Shown: positions 1-7,090, numbered from the stretch's first letter. The stretch: DNA of 16,921 nt from Jejubacter sp036620675 (GCA_036620675.1 JAZHEE010000055.1); one strand, 5' to 3'. Translations and numbers: made by a program. Notes: generated by a model not told the origin, from the sequence alone.

Positions 1-140
1 TTCCGAAAAGCCCGGAGTGATAAGCGAAGGGGCCCCGAAGGGCGTTTTTTACCGCCGGGAAGCCCGGGTCGCCAGGGAGGCGGCGACTGAGCCCCCTGGC
101 CCGTTCACCCGTGGTGGATTAACAGAGATGCAGTGACGCA
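1..140. other. GC-rich hairpin-forming segment, no gene recognised
   Basis: I see no credible coding region. Two structures are visible. GCCC at 32-35 pairs with GGGC at 40-43 and is followed by G and six T residues (45-50), which looks like a short Rho-independent terminator for a + strand gene lying left of the window. GCCAGGG (71-77) is the exact reverse complement of CCCTGGC (94-100), with a 16-base loop. The segment abuts the inverted repeat that begins near 141. It could be the 3' untranslated end of a gene outside the window or part of another intergenic repeat. Confidence 0.35.
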
Positions 141-303
141 AAGTGAACGGAACACCCACCGCATCGTTATATTCTGCCGCTTCTGTTCTGAAACCGGGCG
201 CCGGAGCCGCCTGTCACCCTCACTCCGGAACGTACACCCTGAAGGGAGAGGGAGTTGCCCGGCAATGACCGGAACTGCCCGCCACATCGTCATATTCTGC
301 CGG
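141..303 (-). repeat. Left copy of the ~121-bp interspersed repeat (reverse orientation)
   Basis: Read on the minus strand, this stretch matches the tandem units at the right end of the window almost base for base. It contains the CTCCCTCTCCCTTCAGGG block (minus-strand reading of about 237-254), the GGAGTGAGGGTGACAGGCGG block, the GGCGCCCGGTTTCAGAAC block and the CAGAATAT block (twice, near 168-175 and 292-299). It holds one complete unit plus about a third of a second, roughly 163 bp. Similarity stops near 141, where unrelated sequence begins. An open frame on the + strand runs through it into the downstream channel gene, but this looks accidental. Confidence 0.85.
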
Positions 304-471
304 TTTTTTGTTTCCGCTTTCAAACACTCCACGCTAATATGCGATGAACCTTTTTTGCCATTTCCGGCTGCGAGAAAAGTCCGAATTATTCTTCTCCCCA
401 TCTTTTGTAAAGACAATGTATTAAAAATAGCCATCATGGTGTGTCTCTCCGCCATTCAGAGGAACGCTCTT

Positions 472-1707
472 ATGCACGATGTGCTTTCAATATGGAACTG
501 GATCCACAGCAACCAAATCGCTTTCTCACTGGTGGCTATCACCTTCATGTTATTTGCCGGATTTATCTCGGCCGTTGTCTGTAAGTTCTTTCTGCTGAAT
601 ATTGTCAGACGCTTTATTCTGCATACCAAAAAGTCGGATCCCCACGATAAGGATATGCGGATATCGCGCCGTCTGGCCAATATTGCGCCAGTGATTACCG
701 TCTATTTTTTATCTCAGGTCATTAATGGTCTACCGGAACCGCTGCTGGACGCGCTCCGCACTGTGTGCGGCGTGCTATTTATTATCAATATCACTATGCT
801 GATTAATGAGATGTTGGATCTCACCAACTCGGCCTATATCAAAAAGCATGGCGAAAAACACCACTCAATAAAGGGTTATATCCAGATAGCCAAAATTGTG
901 GTTTCGTCTATCGCCACGATTCTGGTACTCGCGACACTGTCCAACAAGTCGCCGATCATCATTATTTCCAGCCTCGGCGCGGTAGCCGCAGTGCTGATGT
1001 TGGTATTCCAGCACACGCTGATCTCGCTGGTTGCCAATATTCAGGTATCTTCTTCCAACGTTATAAAACCCGGTGACTGGATCGAGATGCCACAAAATAA
1101 TATCAGCGGCGAAGTGACTGATATCGCCCTGCATACCATTACGATTCGTAACTGGGATAACACAGTATCCCGGGTACCGACCAAAAATTTTATTACCGAA
1201 CCCTATACGAACTGGCAGCCGATGTTTGAGTCCGGCGGGCGGCGGATTAAGCGCAGCTTTTTTATCGATCAGTCGAGCATTGTGTTCGCGACGCCGCTGC
1301 TGCTTAACCAGTTAAAAGAGATATCACCCGAAAAATACGTCGGGCTGGAAAACTGGCTGACCAGCCGAATGGATGAGATTTCCGCCAGCCAGCTTATCAA
1401 CCACGGCATTACCAATCTGGGGCTGTTCCGAAAATATGTGCTGGAGTATCTGAAGCGGCGTACCGATGTGCGCAACGATATGTATCTGGTGGTGCGACAA
1501 CTTAGCCCGACGGCAGAAGGGTTGCCTCTCGAAATCTATTGCTTTACCTCTAACGTCTTCTGGAGCGAATACGAAGATACGCAATCAGAGATTTTCGAGT
1601 ATATGTTCGCTACCGCCCGTTATTTCGGTCTGGAGATTTACCAGAAACCGTCCGGTATTGATATGAAGAATATGATGGCAAAACGCAACAAAAACATCGC
1701 GGCCTGA
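472..1707 (+). CDS. YbdG/MscM-type MscS-family mechanosensitive channel
   Basis: This inner-membrane channel belongs to the MscS superfamily, whose members open on membrane tension during osmotic downshock. The product has 411 residues; E. coli YbdG (MscM) has 415. Hydrophobic segments lie near residues 16-46, 70-86, 92-112 and 140-160, with the pore segment at about 162-193. The beta domain carries PGDWIEMP (200-207) and RNWDNTVSRVPT, then the YbdG-type SGGRRIKRS. The C-terminal part has VRQLSPTAEGLPLEIY, also typical of YbdG. I chose the ATG at 472 because CAGAGGA sits 8 bases upstream and the length then fits the family; the longer open frame upstream runs through repeat DNA. The usual FKDxILGLVAG pore motif reads FQHTLISLVAN here, so this is probably a YbdG paralogue with altered gating rather than the orthologue. 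Confidence 0.85.
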   Translation: MHDVLSIWNWIHSNQIAFSLVAITFMLFAGFISAVVCKFFLLNIVRRFILHTKKSDPHDKDMRISRRLANIAPVITVYFLSQVINGLPEPLLDALRTVCGVLFIINITMLINEMLDLTNSAYIKKHGEKHHSIKGYIQIAKIVVSSIATILVLATLSNKSPIIIISSLGAVAAVLMLVFQHTLISLVANIQVSSSNVIKPGDWIEMPQNNISGEVTDIALHTITIRNWDNTVSRVPTKNFITEPYTNWQPMFESGGRRIKRSFFIDQSSIVFATPLLLNQLKEISPEKYVGLENWLTSRMDEISASQLINHGITNLGLFRKYVLEYLKRRTDVRNDMYLVVRQLSPTAEGLPLEIYCFTSNVFWSEYEDTQSEIFEYMFATARYFGLEIYQKPSGIDMKNMMAKRNKNIAA

Positions 1708-1719
1708 ACCCACACCAGC

Positions 1720-1742
1720 GCCCCGGCGGAGAGTTCCGGGGC
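1720..1742. terminator. Hairpin between convergent genes
   Basis: GCCCCGG (1720-1726) pairs perfectly with CCGGGGC (1736-1742) around a 9-base loop. It fills the 49-bp gap between the convergent channel and porin genes, where a shared terminator would be expected. There is no clear T-run on either side, so termination is inferred from position and stem strength. Confidence 0.4.
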
Positions 1743-1756
1743 ATAGGTCATCAGCA

Positions 1757-2440
1757 TCAGAAGGCGTAAGCCACTCCAACCCTCAGACGGGTCTGGCGTT
1801 CATCACTGGATTTACTGCCAGGCACGTTTCCGACCTGGAAATAAGGCGCCCAGTTCTGGTCAATCTTATAGGCCAGTTTAACGTCATATTCATCAGCCCA
1901 TTTTTTATTATCCGCCAGCACCTGATGATCGCTGCGCTTATACAGATAGTTCAATTCAATGCGCCAGTCCCCCAATACGTACCCCAACCAGATATCACCG
2001 CGATTGGTTTTATTATCCTCTTCATCTTTGTCATTCGGATAACGGGTATACTCGAAACGATAACGTGCCGCCACATATAATCCGCTGTTAAAACTGTACT
2101 GCGCATGAAGATAAGGTTTATAGATAGTGCGGCTATCATTGCTTTCAATATTGGCGCCAGGGGTAATAGCAATGTTGTCGGTCGCTTTCCAGCGCCAGCT
2201 AAGGGACTCTTCATGTCCATTCCCGATAATATCAGTGAAGGGCTGATCTTTATTGGTACCCCCCGACTTCCATTTGGCCTCCACGCCAAAACCCAACCCG
2301 TTAGCAAAACGGTGAGAAACGGAAACGCGATCCGCATTGCTTCCACTATCAATATACTCATGACGTAAGTCTACAGTAACCGCCTGCGCGGCAAACGTCG
2401 CGCCACAGAGCGCTGCCAGTCCCAGAGTTCTCTTTAACAT
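1757..2440 (-). CDS. KdgM/NanC-family oligosaccharide porin
   Basis: This is a small monomeric beta-barrel porin of the outer membrane. The family includes KdgM (oligogalacturonate uptake) and NanC (sialic acid uptake). The product has 227 residues. A signal peptide of about 20 residues ends at AQA before VTVDLRHEY; mature family members begin in this way. Alternating amphipathic strands rich in Tyr and Trp follow (SLSWRWKATDN, YVAARYRFEYTRY, GDWRIELNYLYKR), and the protein ends in YAF, the C-terminal aromatic signal for BAM assembly. AGGGGA stands 7 bases before the ATG. Its upstream region carries KdgR-like and CRP-like sites, which would suit pectin oligomer or similar uptake. The sequence alone does not settle the substrate, and no pectinolytic or sialic acid genes are nearby. 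Confidence 0.88.
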   Translation of the reverse strand: MLKRTLGLAALCGATFAAQAVTVDLRHEYIDSGSNADRVSVSHRFANGLGFGVEAKWKSGGTNKDQPFTDIIGNGHEESLSWRWKATDNIAITPGANIESNDSRTIYKPYLHAQYSFNSGLYVAARYRFEYTRYPNDKDEEDNKTNRGDIWLGYVLGDWRIELNYLYKRSDHQVLADNKKWADEYDVKLAYKIDQNWAPYFQVGNVPGSKSSDERQTRLRVGVAYAF

Positions 2441-2472
2441 GAAAATCCCCTAACAAAATGGCGTTTTATTTT

Positions 2473-2491
2473 TGTGAAATGCAATTTTATT
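2473..2491 (-). promoter_or_regulatory. KdgR-box-like site
   Basis: TGTGAAATGCAATTTTATT is an imperfect palindrome whose TGAAA and TTTTATT arms resemble the KdgR consensus as I recall it (AATGAAACATTGTTTCATT). It lies 33-51 bases upstream of the porin start codon, where a repressor would block transcription. The surrounding DNA is very AT-rich, so a chance match is possible. Confidence 0.35.
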
Positions 2492-2510
2492 TTTTAAGGA
2501 ATTTTATTTT

Positions 2511-2526
2511 AGTGATCTCGATCGTA
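2511..2526 (-). promoter_or_regulatory. Weaker CRP-like site upstream of porin
   Basis: AGTGA, six bases, then TCGTA: four of five and three of five matches to TGTGA-N6-TCACA. It lies between the stronger CRP-like site and the porin gene, about where the transcript would begin, so it may be a chance match or a repressing site. Confidence 0.2.
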
Positions 2527-2559
2527 AATATTTATTACATTAAAACAGAGCGTTGCATT

Positions 2560-2575
2560 CGTGACTTGACTCACT
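2560..2575 (-). promoter_or_regulatory. CRP-like activator site of the porin gene
   Basis: CGTGA and TCACT are separated by exactly six bases, matching TGTGA-N6-TCACA at four of five positions in each arm, with AT-rich flanks. The centre is about 128 bases from the porin start codon. On the minus strand TG followed by T and AATAAA (about 2531-2539) could be an extended -10 element placing the CRP centre near -43, close to a class II arrangement. Both promoter and site are inferred by eye. Confidence 0.5.
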
Positions 2576-2589
2576 TTAAAAATACGTAA

Positions 2590-2617
2590 TGTGATAAACA
2601 TCCTGTTAGCGATCACA
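2590..2617. promoter_or_regulatory. TGTGAT...ATCACA inverted repeat
   Basis: TGTGAT (2590-2595) and ATCACA (2612-2617) are perfect inverted arms 16 bases apart. The arms look like CRP half-sites, but the spacing is wrong for one dimer. It may be two weak sites or an operator for another regulator of the porin gene. Confidence 0.3.
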
Positions 2618-2646
2618 TATAAACACACTTAATCGGCAGGGTTTTC

Positions 2647-2684
2647 ATGTCGCCAGGCAGGAGGATAAAATGACAAAGAAATAA
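2647..2684 (+). other. Overlapping minimal ORFs with strong SD
   Basis: A strong Shine-Dalgarno, GCAGGAGG (2657-2664), stands 5 bases before ATG at 2670, which opens a frame of only four codons (MTKK, stop at 2682-2684). A second frame starts at ATG 2647, reads MSPGRRIK and ends in a TGA that overlaps the next ATG. This lies on the strand opposite to the flanking genes. It could be a leader peptide, the relic of a lost gene's start, or chance. Confidence 0.2.
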
Positions 2685-2750
2685 TTAATAAAGAAAATTG
2701 ATATCACGCTAACTATATTTAGCGCCGATGATATGCCGCCACGGATGAAT

Positions 2751-2783
2751 AAAAAAGCCGCCGCAGAACGTTTCTGCGACGGC
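2751..2783 (-). terminator. yqeF: Rho-independent terminator of yqeF
   Basis: The arms at 2757-2768 and 2772-2783 form a 12-bp stem with one C/A mismatch and a three-base loop. On the minus strand the stem is followed by six T residues (2751-2756). It begins 22 bases after the thiolase stop codon and is a textbook intrinsic terminator. Confidence 0.9.
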
Positions 2784-2804
2784 ACGGAGCAGGTTACGGG
2801 GAAA

Positions 2805-3974
2805 TTAATCTCGTTCGATAGCCAGCGCTACGCCCTGACCGCCGCCGATACACAGCGTTGCCAGCCCTTTTTTGGCATTGCGTTTCACCATCTCATGAAC
2901 CAGCGAAACCAGGATACGGCAACCGGAAGCACCAATCGGATGCCCCAGCGCAATAGCGCCGCCATTCACATTGACTCGTTGCTCATCCCATTCCAGTAAC
3001 TTATTGACCGAGAGCGCCTGGGCGGCGAACGCCTCGTTAGCTTCTACCAGGTCCAGTTCTTCAAGCAGCCAGCCGGCACGCTCCAGACAGCGACGGGTGG
3101 CATGTACGGGAGCTATCCCCATCAGGGCAGGATCGACGCCAACGCTGGCGAAGGCGCGAATGCGCGCCAGCACCGGTAGATTCAGGGCTTCCGCCCGACT
3201 GGCGCTCATCATCATCACCGCCGCCGCCCCGTCGTTAATCGATGAGGCGTTACCCGCAGTCACGCTACCGGCGAGATCGAAGGTAGGCCGTAGACGAGCC
3301 AGCCCCTCATCGCTGGGATCCAGCTGCGGCTGCTCGTCGGTATCCATCGTCTCTCCCTGATCATTGCGCACAGGTACGATTTCATCGCGAAAGCGGCCGG
3401 CATCAATGGCGGCACGCGCTTTTCGCTGTGACGCCAGCGCATAAGCATCCTGAAGTTCGCGACTGATGCCATACTCCCGGGCCAGGTTTTCGGCCGTAAC
3501 CCCCATATGGTAATCGTTAAAGGCGTCCCAGAGGCCATCGTGCACCAGACTGTCAATAAGCTGGCTACCGCCCGGCAGGCCGCCTTTATGTCTTTCCCGA
3601 AGCACCCGCGGCGCGCGACTCATATTTTCCTGACCGCCAGCGATAACCACTTCAGCCTCACCGCACTGAATCGCCTGGGTCGCCAGATGCAGGGATTTAA
3701 GACCAGAGCCGCAGACATCATTGATGGTGATGGCCGAAACCGACCACGGCAGACCGCTATTTAGCGCGGTCTGGCGCGCCGGATTCTGCCCGGCGCCGGC
3801 GGTCAGTACCTGGCCAAGAATCACCTCGTCCACGGCCTGCGGATCCACGCGGGTACGCTCCAGCAAGGCTTTTACCACCACCGTACCCAGCTCGGTCGCC
3901 GAATATTGGGACAAACCGCCTTTAAAGCAACCGATGGGCGTTCGCACCGCGCCGACTATCACCACATCTTTCAT
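2805..3974 (-). CDS. yqeF: YqeF, acetyl-CoA C-acetyltransferase (thiolase II)
   Basis: This cytosolic thiolase should interconvert two acetyl-CoA with acetoacetyl-CoA plus CoA. The product has 389 residues and follows E. coli YqeF nearly throughout, from MKDVVIVGAVRTPIGCFKGG to GLATLCIGGGQGVAL. The acyl-accepting Cys88 lies in NDVCGSGLK, His345 in GGAIALGHPIGASG and the proton-exchanging Cys375 in TLCIGGGQG, so the catalytic set is complete. I start it at the ATG at 3974, preceded by AGGA 8-9 bases away, because the residues then match YqeF; a frame 16 codons longer exists but adds a charged, non-conserved leader. It is a single gene ending in its own terminator, with a palindrome and a CRP-like site upstream. 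The physiological role of YqeF is not firmly established. Confidence 0.93.
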   Translation of the reverse strand: MKDVVIVGAVRTPIGCFKGGLSQYSATELGTVVVKALLERTRVDPQAVDEVILGQVLTAGAGQNPARQTALNSGLPWSVSAITINDVCGSGLKSLHLATQAIQCGEAEVVIAGGQENMSRAPRVLRERHKGGLPGGSQLIDSLVHDGLWDAFNDYHMGVTAENLAREYGISRELQDAYALASQRKARAAIDAGRFRDEIVPVRNDQGETMDTDEQPQLDPSDEGLARLRPTFDLAGSVTAGNASSINDGAAAVMMMSASRAEALNLPVLARIRAFASVGVDPALMGIAPVHATRRCLERAGWLLEELDLVEANEAFAAQALSVNKLLEWDEQRVNVNGGAIALGHPIGASGCRILVSLVHEMVKRNAKKGLATLCIGGGQGVALAIERD

Positions 3975-4029
3975 CTTCTTCCTGTCCTTCTCCATTCGGC
4001 AGACAGGATTTATCTTAAACACATTGTTA

Positions 4030-4061
4030 TCAAATTTTTCTGCAATTGTTGAAAAATTTGA
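4030..4061. promoter_or_regulatory. 32-bp palindrome upstream of yqeF
   Basis: TCAAATTTTTC (4030-4040) and GAAAAATTTGA (4051-4061) are perfect 11-bp inverted arms, and the core CAATTG (4043-4048) shares the same centre. Only two of sixteen base pairs fail. It lies 56 bases before the thiolase start codon, where an operator is expected. It is AT-only in the arms and has no T-run beyond, so a terminator is less likely. Confidence 0.5.
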
Positions 4062-4072
4062 GAGATATCACA
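4057..4072 (-). promoter_or_regulatory. CRP-like site upstream of yqeF
   Basis: On the minus strand TGTGA, six bases, TCAAA matches TGTGA-N6-TCACA at five and four of five positions. It overlaps the right arm of the 32-bp palindrome by five bases, so the two binding events would compete if both are real. Confidence 0.4.
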
Positions 4073-4127
4073 TCCAAAATGTTATGGATTGAGCGGCACT
4101 TATCGGCGTCACAGCACAAGAAAAGCC

Positions 4128-5639
4128 TCAGTGATGCGTTTTCAGGGGAGCTTCGCGGATTAGCCATGCCAGCACAAATGCCAGTACCATCACTGCCGCC
4201 GCTACCATAAAGGCGGCGTGGATCGCCGCACCAAACGCCTGAAGATAATCATGACGCAGCGCTTCGGGCAGGTGATGAATCGCCGCTGGATTTAACGCCC
4301 GTGGCAAAACCGCTCCTTCGGGCAACAGCCGGGAAAGATTAGTGTCTAATACCCGGGTAAAGATAGCGCCAAACAGCGCCACGCCGATGGAGCCCCCCAC
4401 CGAACGAAACAGCGTCACCCCGGACGTGGCCACCCCTATCTGTCCGGCATCCACGCTGTTTTGCACCGCCAGCACCAGTACCTGCATTACCATCCCCAGC
4501 CCCATACCCAACAGCCCGGTATAGAGCCAGAGCGCCCAACTGGGCGAATCATTGGTCAACCTTGTCAGCAATGCCATACCGACAGATGCCAGCAGCGTCC
4601 CCAGTAGCGGGAAGAGGCGATAACGGCCGGTGCGACTGATAATGCGACCACTCAGCGCCGATGTCACCAACAGCCCCCCCATCAGCGGCAGAAGCTGAAG
4701 CCCTGCCTCGGTAGGGCTGGAGCCTTTCACCACCTGGAGCCAGAGCGGCAGGAAAGTGACCGAGCCGAACAGCGACATCCCGATAATAAACCCTACCAGG
4801 CTGCACACCGCGAAGCTGCGGTTGCGAAATAATGTCAGCGGAATAATCGGCTCTTTAGCCAGTCGTTCTTCGTAGATAAACCCGGCGATGCCCACCAGCC
4901 CGAAGGCCAGAATGCACCACAGGCGCGGTTCGTTCCAGGCGTAAACGCTGCCCCCTTCGCTGGTAAACAGAACAATGCTGAGTAGCGTAAGGCTGAGCCA
5001 GAAAGCGCCCAGATAGTCGATTTCATGACGCGCCCGGCGAGCGCTACTCTTAAAAACCGCACCTATCACCAGCAGCGCGAACAGCCCTAGTGGCAGGTTG
5101 ATATAGAAGATCCAGCGCCAGGACGCATGCTGTACGATAAAGCCGCCCAGTAGCGGCCCAACCACCGTCGCCAGGCCAAATACGCCACCGAACAGCCCCT
5201 GATAGCGGCCGCGACTGGCAGGTGGCACCACATCCGCCACTGCCGCCATACTCACCACCATCAAACCACCGCCGCCGAGCCCCTGCAGAGCGCGCATCAG
5301 CACCAGCTGCGTCATATTCTGCGCCAGACCGCACAGCACCGAGCCGAGTAAAAACAGAATTATCGCTATCTGCAACACGCGCTTACGACCAAACAGATCG
5401 CCAAACTTACCGTACAGCGGCACCACTATGGTGGAAGAGAGAATATAGGCAGTCACCACCCAGGAAAGCTTATCCAGCCCCCCCAGTTCGCCGACGATGG
5501 TCGGCAGTGCGGTAGAGACAATCGTCTGATCCAGGGCGGACAGCAGCATCACCAGGAGCAGCGCGCTGAACAGCAGCCGGATAGAAGGAGGGCCTGCGGT
5601 CGCCTTGTCCTGCCGGTGCGTTATACTTTGTGCGCTCAT
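4128..5639 (-). CDS. DHA2-family (EmrB/QacA) MFS multidrug efflux transporter
   Basis: This is a proton-driven drug exporter of the inner membrane, 503 residues, the usual size for the 14-helix DHA2 family. Motif D1 is LDQTIVSTALPTIVGELGG in helix 1, motif A is GKFGDLFGRKRVL between helices 2 and 3, the helix 4 motif is RALQGLGGGGLM, and the antiporter motif C is VVGPLLGGFI in helix 5. The long hydrophilic insert near the C terminus (SRLLPEGAVLPRALNP) is usual before the last helix. No MFP (EmrA-like) gene adjoins it, so it probably works alone. It is divergent from a TetR regulator across 66 bp that hold a palindrome, the usual arrangement for drug-inducible pumps. The drug is unknown. The start is the ATG at 5639, preceded only by a weak GGG. 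Confidence 0.9.
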   Translation of the reverse strand: MSAQSITHRQDKATAGPPSIRLLFSALLLVMLLSALDQTIVSTALPTIVGELGGLDKLSWVVTAYILSSTIVVPLYGKFGDLFGRKRVLQIAIILFLLGSVLCGLAQNMTQLVLMRALQGLGGGGLMVVSMAAVADVVPPASRGRYQGLFGGVFGLATVVGPLLGGFIVQHASWRWIFYINLPLGLFALLVIGAVFKSSARRARHEIDYLGAFWLSLTLLSIVLFTSEGGSVYAWNEPRLWCILAFGLVGIAGFIYEERLAKEPIIPLTLFRNRSFAVCSLVGFIIGMSLFGSVTFLPLWLQVVKGSSPTEAGLQLLPLMGGLLVTSALSGRIISRTGRYRLFPLLGTLLASVGMALLTRLTNDSPSWALWLYTGLLGMGLGMVMQVLVLAVQNSVDAGQIGVATSGVTLFRSVGGSIGVALFGAIFTRVLDTNLSRLLPEGAVLPRALNPAAIHHLPEALRHDYLQAFGAAIHAAFMVAAAVMVLAFVLAWLIREAPLKTHH

Positions 5640-5654
5640 AACCCAAACTCATTT

Positions 5655-5683
5655 GAAATTAATTAATCGAATAGTTAATATTC
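5655..5683. promoter_or_regulatory. Candidate TetR operator between pump and regulator
   Basis: A 29-bp imperfect palindrome centred on the G at 5669 runs from GAA to TTC; 10 of 14 pairs match, including TTAA on each side and a TCGA core. It occupies the middle of the 66-bp gap between the divergent pump and TetR genes, where it could control both promoters. Confidence 0.5.
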
Positions 5684-5705
5684 AGATAATGATGACGTAG
5701 AGTCA

Positions 5706-6383
5706 ATGGATACCGCTATTATGACAGCACTGAAAGGCAACGCGACGCCTGCGGGCCGTCGCCCGGGGCGCCCCAAAGGCCAAACCAAAAGCCGCGATCG
5801 TCGGGAACATCTGCTCGATATCGCCCTCAATCTGTTTGCCCGCCAGGGCATAGCGGAAACCTCGCTAAACGCTATCGCGAAAGAAGCCGAAGTCACGCCG
5901 GCGGTGCTTCACTATTATTTCAACACCCGCGAACAGCTGCTGGATATTATGATTGAGGAGCGCTTCCTGCCGCTGCGTAGCGATATCGCTACCGTTTTTA
6001 CCGCCCACGCAGATGCACCACGGGAGGCTATTGGCGCGCTGGTTCACAAGATAGCTGATGCTGCGCGGCGCCATCCCTGGTTCGCGCCGCTCTGGCTTCA
6101 GGAAGTGACCGGCGATGCCGGGATTCTGCGTCAGCAGATGTACGCGCGCCACGGCAGCGCCGAACGTCAGATGGCGCTGGATACCCTGCGCCGCTGGCAG
6201 AACGAAGGAAAACTGCATCGCGACCTGGAACCTGCTTTGGTGTTTACCTCATTGCTCAGCCTGATCCTGGTGCCGCTGGCCATCCAGAACCGTCCCGCAC
6301 AGCCGGCCCTGCCAGCGGATGTTATCGAACGTCATGCGCTGATCCTGCTGGAGCACGGCCTGAATCCCGCTCCCCGACCATAA
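5706..6383 (+). CDS. TetR/AcrR-family regulator of the divergent efflux pump
   Basis: This cytosolic repressor has 225 residues. A basic, Arg/Pro-rich arm (GRRPGRPKGQTKSRDRRE, about 17-34) precedes the TetR helix-turn-helix: LLDIALNLFARQGIAETSLN, then AIAKEAEVTPAVLHYYF and NTREQLLD (about 36-80). The helical C-terminal half should bind the ligand and dimerise. Its location across a 66-bp gap from the DHA2 pump, with a palindrome between them, implies that it represses the pump and itself. The start could also be the ATG at 5721; neither has a strong ribosome binding site. The ybaA gene follows 73 bp later on the same strand and may share its transcript. Confidence 0.85.
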   Translation: MDTAIMTALKGNATPAGRRPGRPKGQTKSRDRREHLLDIALNLFARQGIAETSLNAIAKEAEVTPAVLHYYFNTREQLLDIMIEERFLPLRSDIATVFTAHADAPREAIGALVHKIADAARRHPWFAPLWLQEVTGDAGILRQQMYARHGSAERQMALDTLRRWQNEGKLHRDLEPALVFTSLLSLILVPLAIQNRPAQPALPADVIERHALILLEHGLNPAPRP

Positions 6384-6456
6384 CCTCCACCCCGGACTAT
6401 ACTTAATTTGGGCAGGTCGCACCGGCCCGATAATCCCTTTAATCCGGAGAAAACCT

Positions 6457-6810
6457 ATGAAGTATGTCGACGGTTTTGTCGTCGCCGTACCCGCCGCAAA
6501 TAAAGAGTCCTACAGGGTGCTGGCCGCCAAAGCAGCTCCGCTCTTTAAGGAGTTTGGCGCCCTGCGCGTCGTGGAATGCTGGGCCGATGACGTGCCGGAC
6601 GGCAGCGTCACCGACTTTCGCATGGCGGTGCAGGCCCGGGAGGATGAAGAGGTGGTGTTCAGCTGGATTGAGTACCCTTCCCGGGAAGTTCGTGATGCGG
6701 CGAACCAGAAAATCATGAGCGATCCGCGCATGAAAGCGCTGGGGAATGAAATGCCCTTTGACGGAAAACGCATGATATTTGGCGGCTTTATGCCTGTTGT
6801 TGATGAATAA
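6457..6810 (+). CDS. ybaA: YbaA, DUF1428 family protein
   Basis: The 117-residue product follows E. coli YbaA over its whole length (MKYVDGFVVAVP, KAAPLFKEFGAL, FSWIEYPS, MPFDGKRMI). DUF1428 proteins have a ferredoxin-like, dimeric alpha-beta fold like that of the antibiotic-biosynthesis monooxygenase (ABM) and Dabb superfamilies; no biochemical function is firmly known to me. It has no signal peptide or membrane segment and should be cytosolic. CCGGAG stands 8 bases before the ATG. It lies 73 bp after the TetR gene and ends in a strong hairpin at 6816, so it closes that unit. In E. coli it stands alone; its link to an efflux locus here may be incidental. Confidence 0.9.
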   Translation: MKYVDGFVVAVPAANKESYRVLAAKAAPLFKEFGALRVVECWADDVPDGSVTDFRMAVQAREDEEVVFSWIEYPSREVRDAANQKIMSDPRMKALGNEMPFDGKRMIFGGFMPVVDE

Positions 6811-6815
6811 CCCCG

Positions 6816-6848
6816 GGCGCGACCGGTTTAACCGGCCGCGCCTTTCGT
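6816..6848 (+). terminator. Terminator after ybaA
   Basis: GGCGCGACCGG (6816-6826) pairs with CCGGCCGCGCC (6832-6842), with one A/C mismatch and a TTTAA loop, followed by TTTCGT. The stem is very strong, but the T-run is only three bases. It starts five bases after the ybaA stop codon. Confidence 0.75.
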
Positions 6849-7090
6849 ATCGCAGAATGTAACCGTTATCACTAATCCCCGTTTCCACCGCCTTTATGGC
6901 TTCCCATCTTTATGTTGCAACAAATAGGCTTTTTCTAAGTATGGATATTAAACAGGGGCCATTCCTGTTCTATTCAGCCTTCTTCCCGGTGTTTTACCGG
7001 CTTAACTATGCACGCAGAAGTAGTCACCAGGGTTAATTCTTAACAATTCATATTTGTTGATGTGTCAGTTAACGAAAAATTTAATAAAAG
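6849..7090. other. Intergenic region upstream of symporter gene
   Basis: About 240 bp without a convincing gene. It holds a weak hairpin (CCGGT 6986-6990 with ACCGG 6996-7000) and a cluster of GTTAA-type inverted repeats: GTTAA 7032-7036 with TTAAC 7040-7044, AACAA 7042-7046 with TTGTT 7054-7058, and the hexamer GTTAAC 7068-7073. A 31-codon frame (6941-7036) has no ribosome binding site. The right part is AT-rich and leads into the symporter's CRP-like site, so this is probably the upstream control region. Confidence 0.4.

Noticed and set aside
133..471. In-frame N-terminal extension of the channel gene (113 extra codons)
   Set aside because: It reads through the interspersed repeat, has low-complexity unlike-protein composition, and YbdG-type channels are about 415 residues, which the ATG at 472 with its own Shine-Dalgarno provides.
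6941..7036. 31-codon frame MDIKQGPFLFYSAFF... in the symporter upstream region
   Set aside because: It lacks a usable Shine-Dalgarno and a good start context; there is no support beyond being open.
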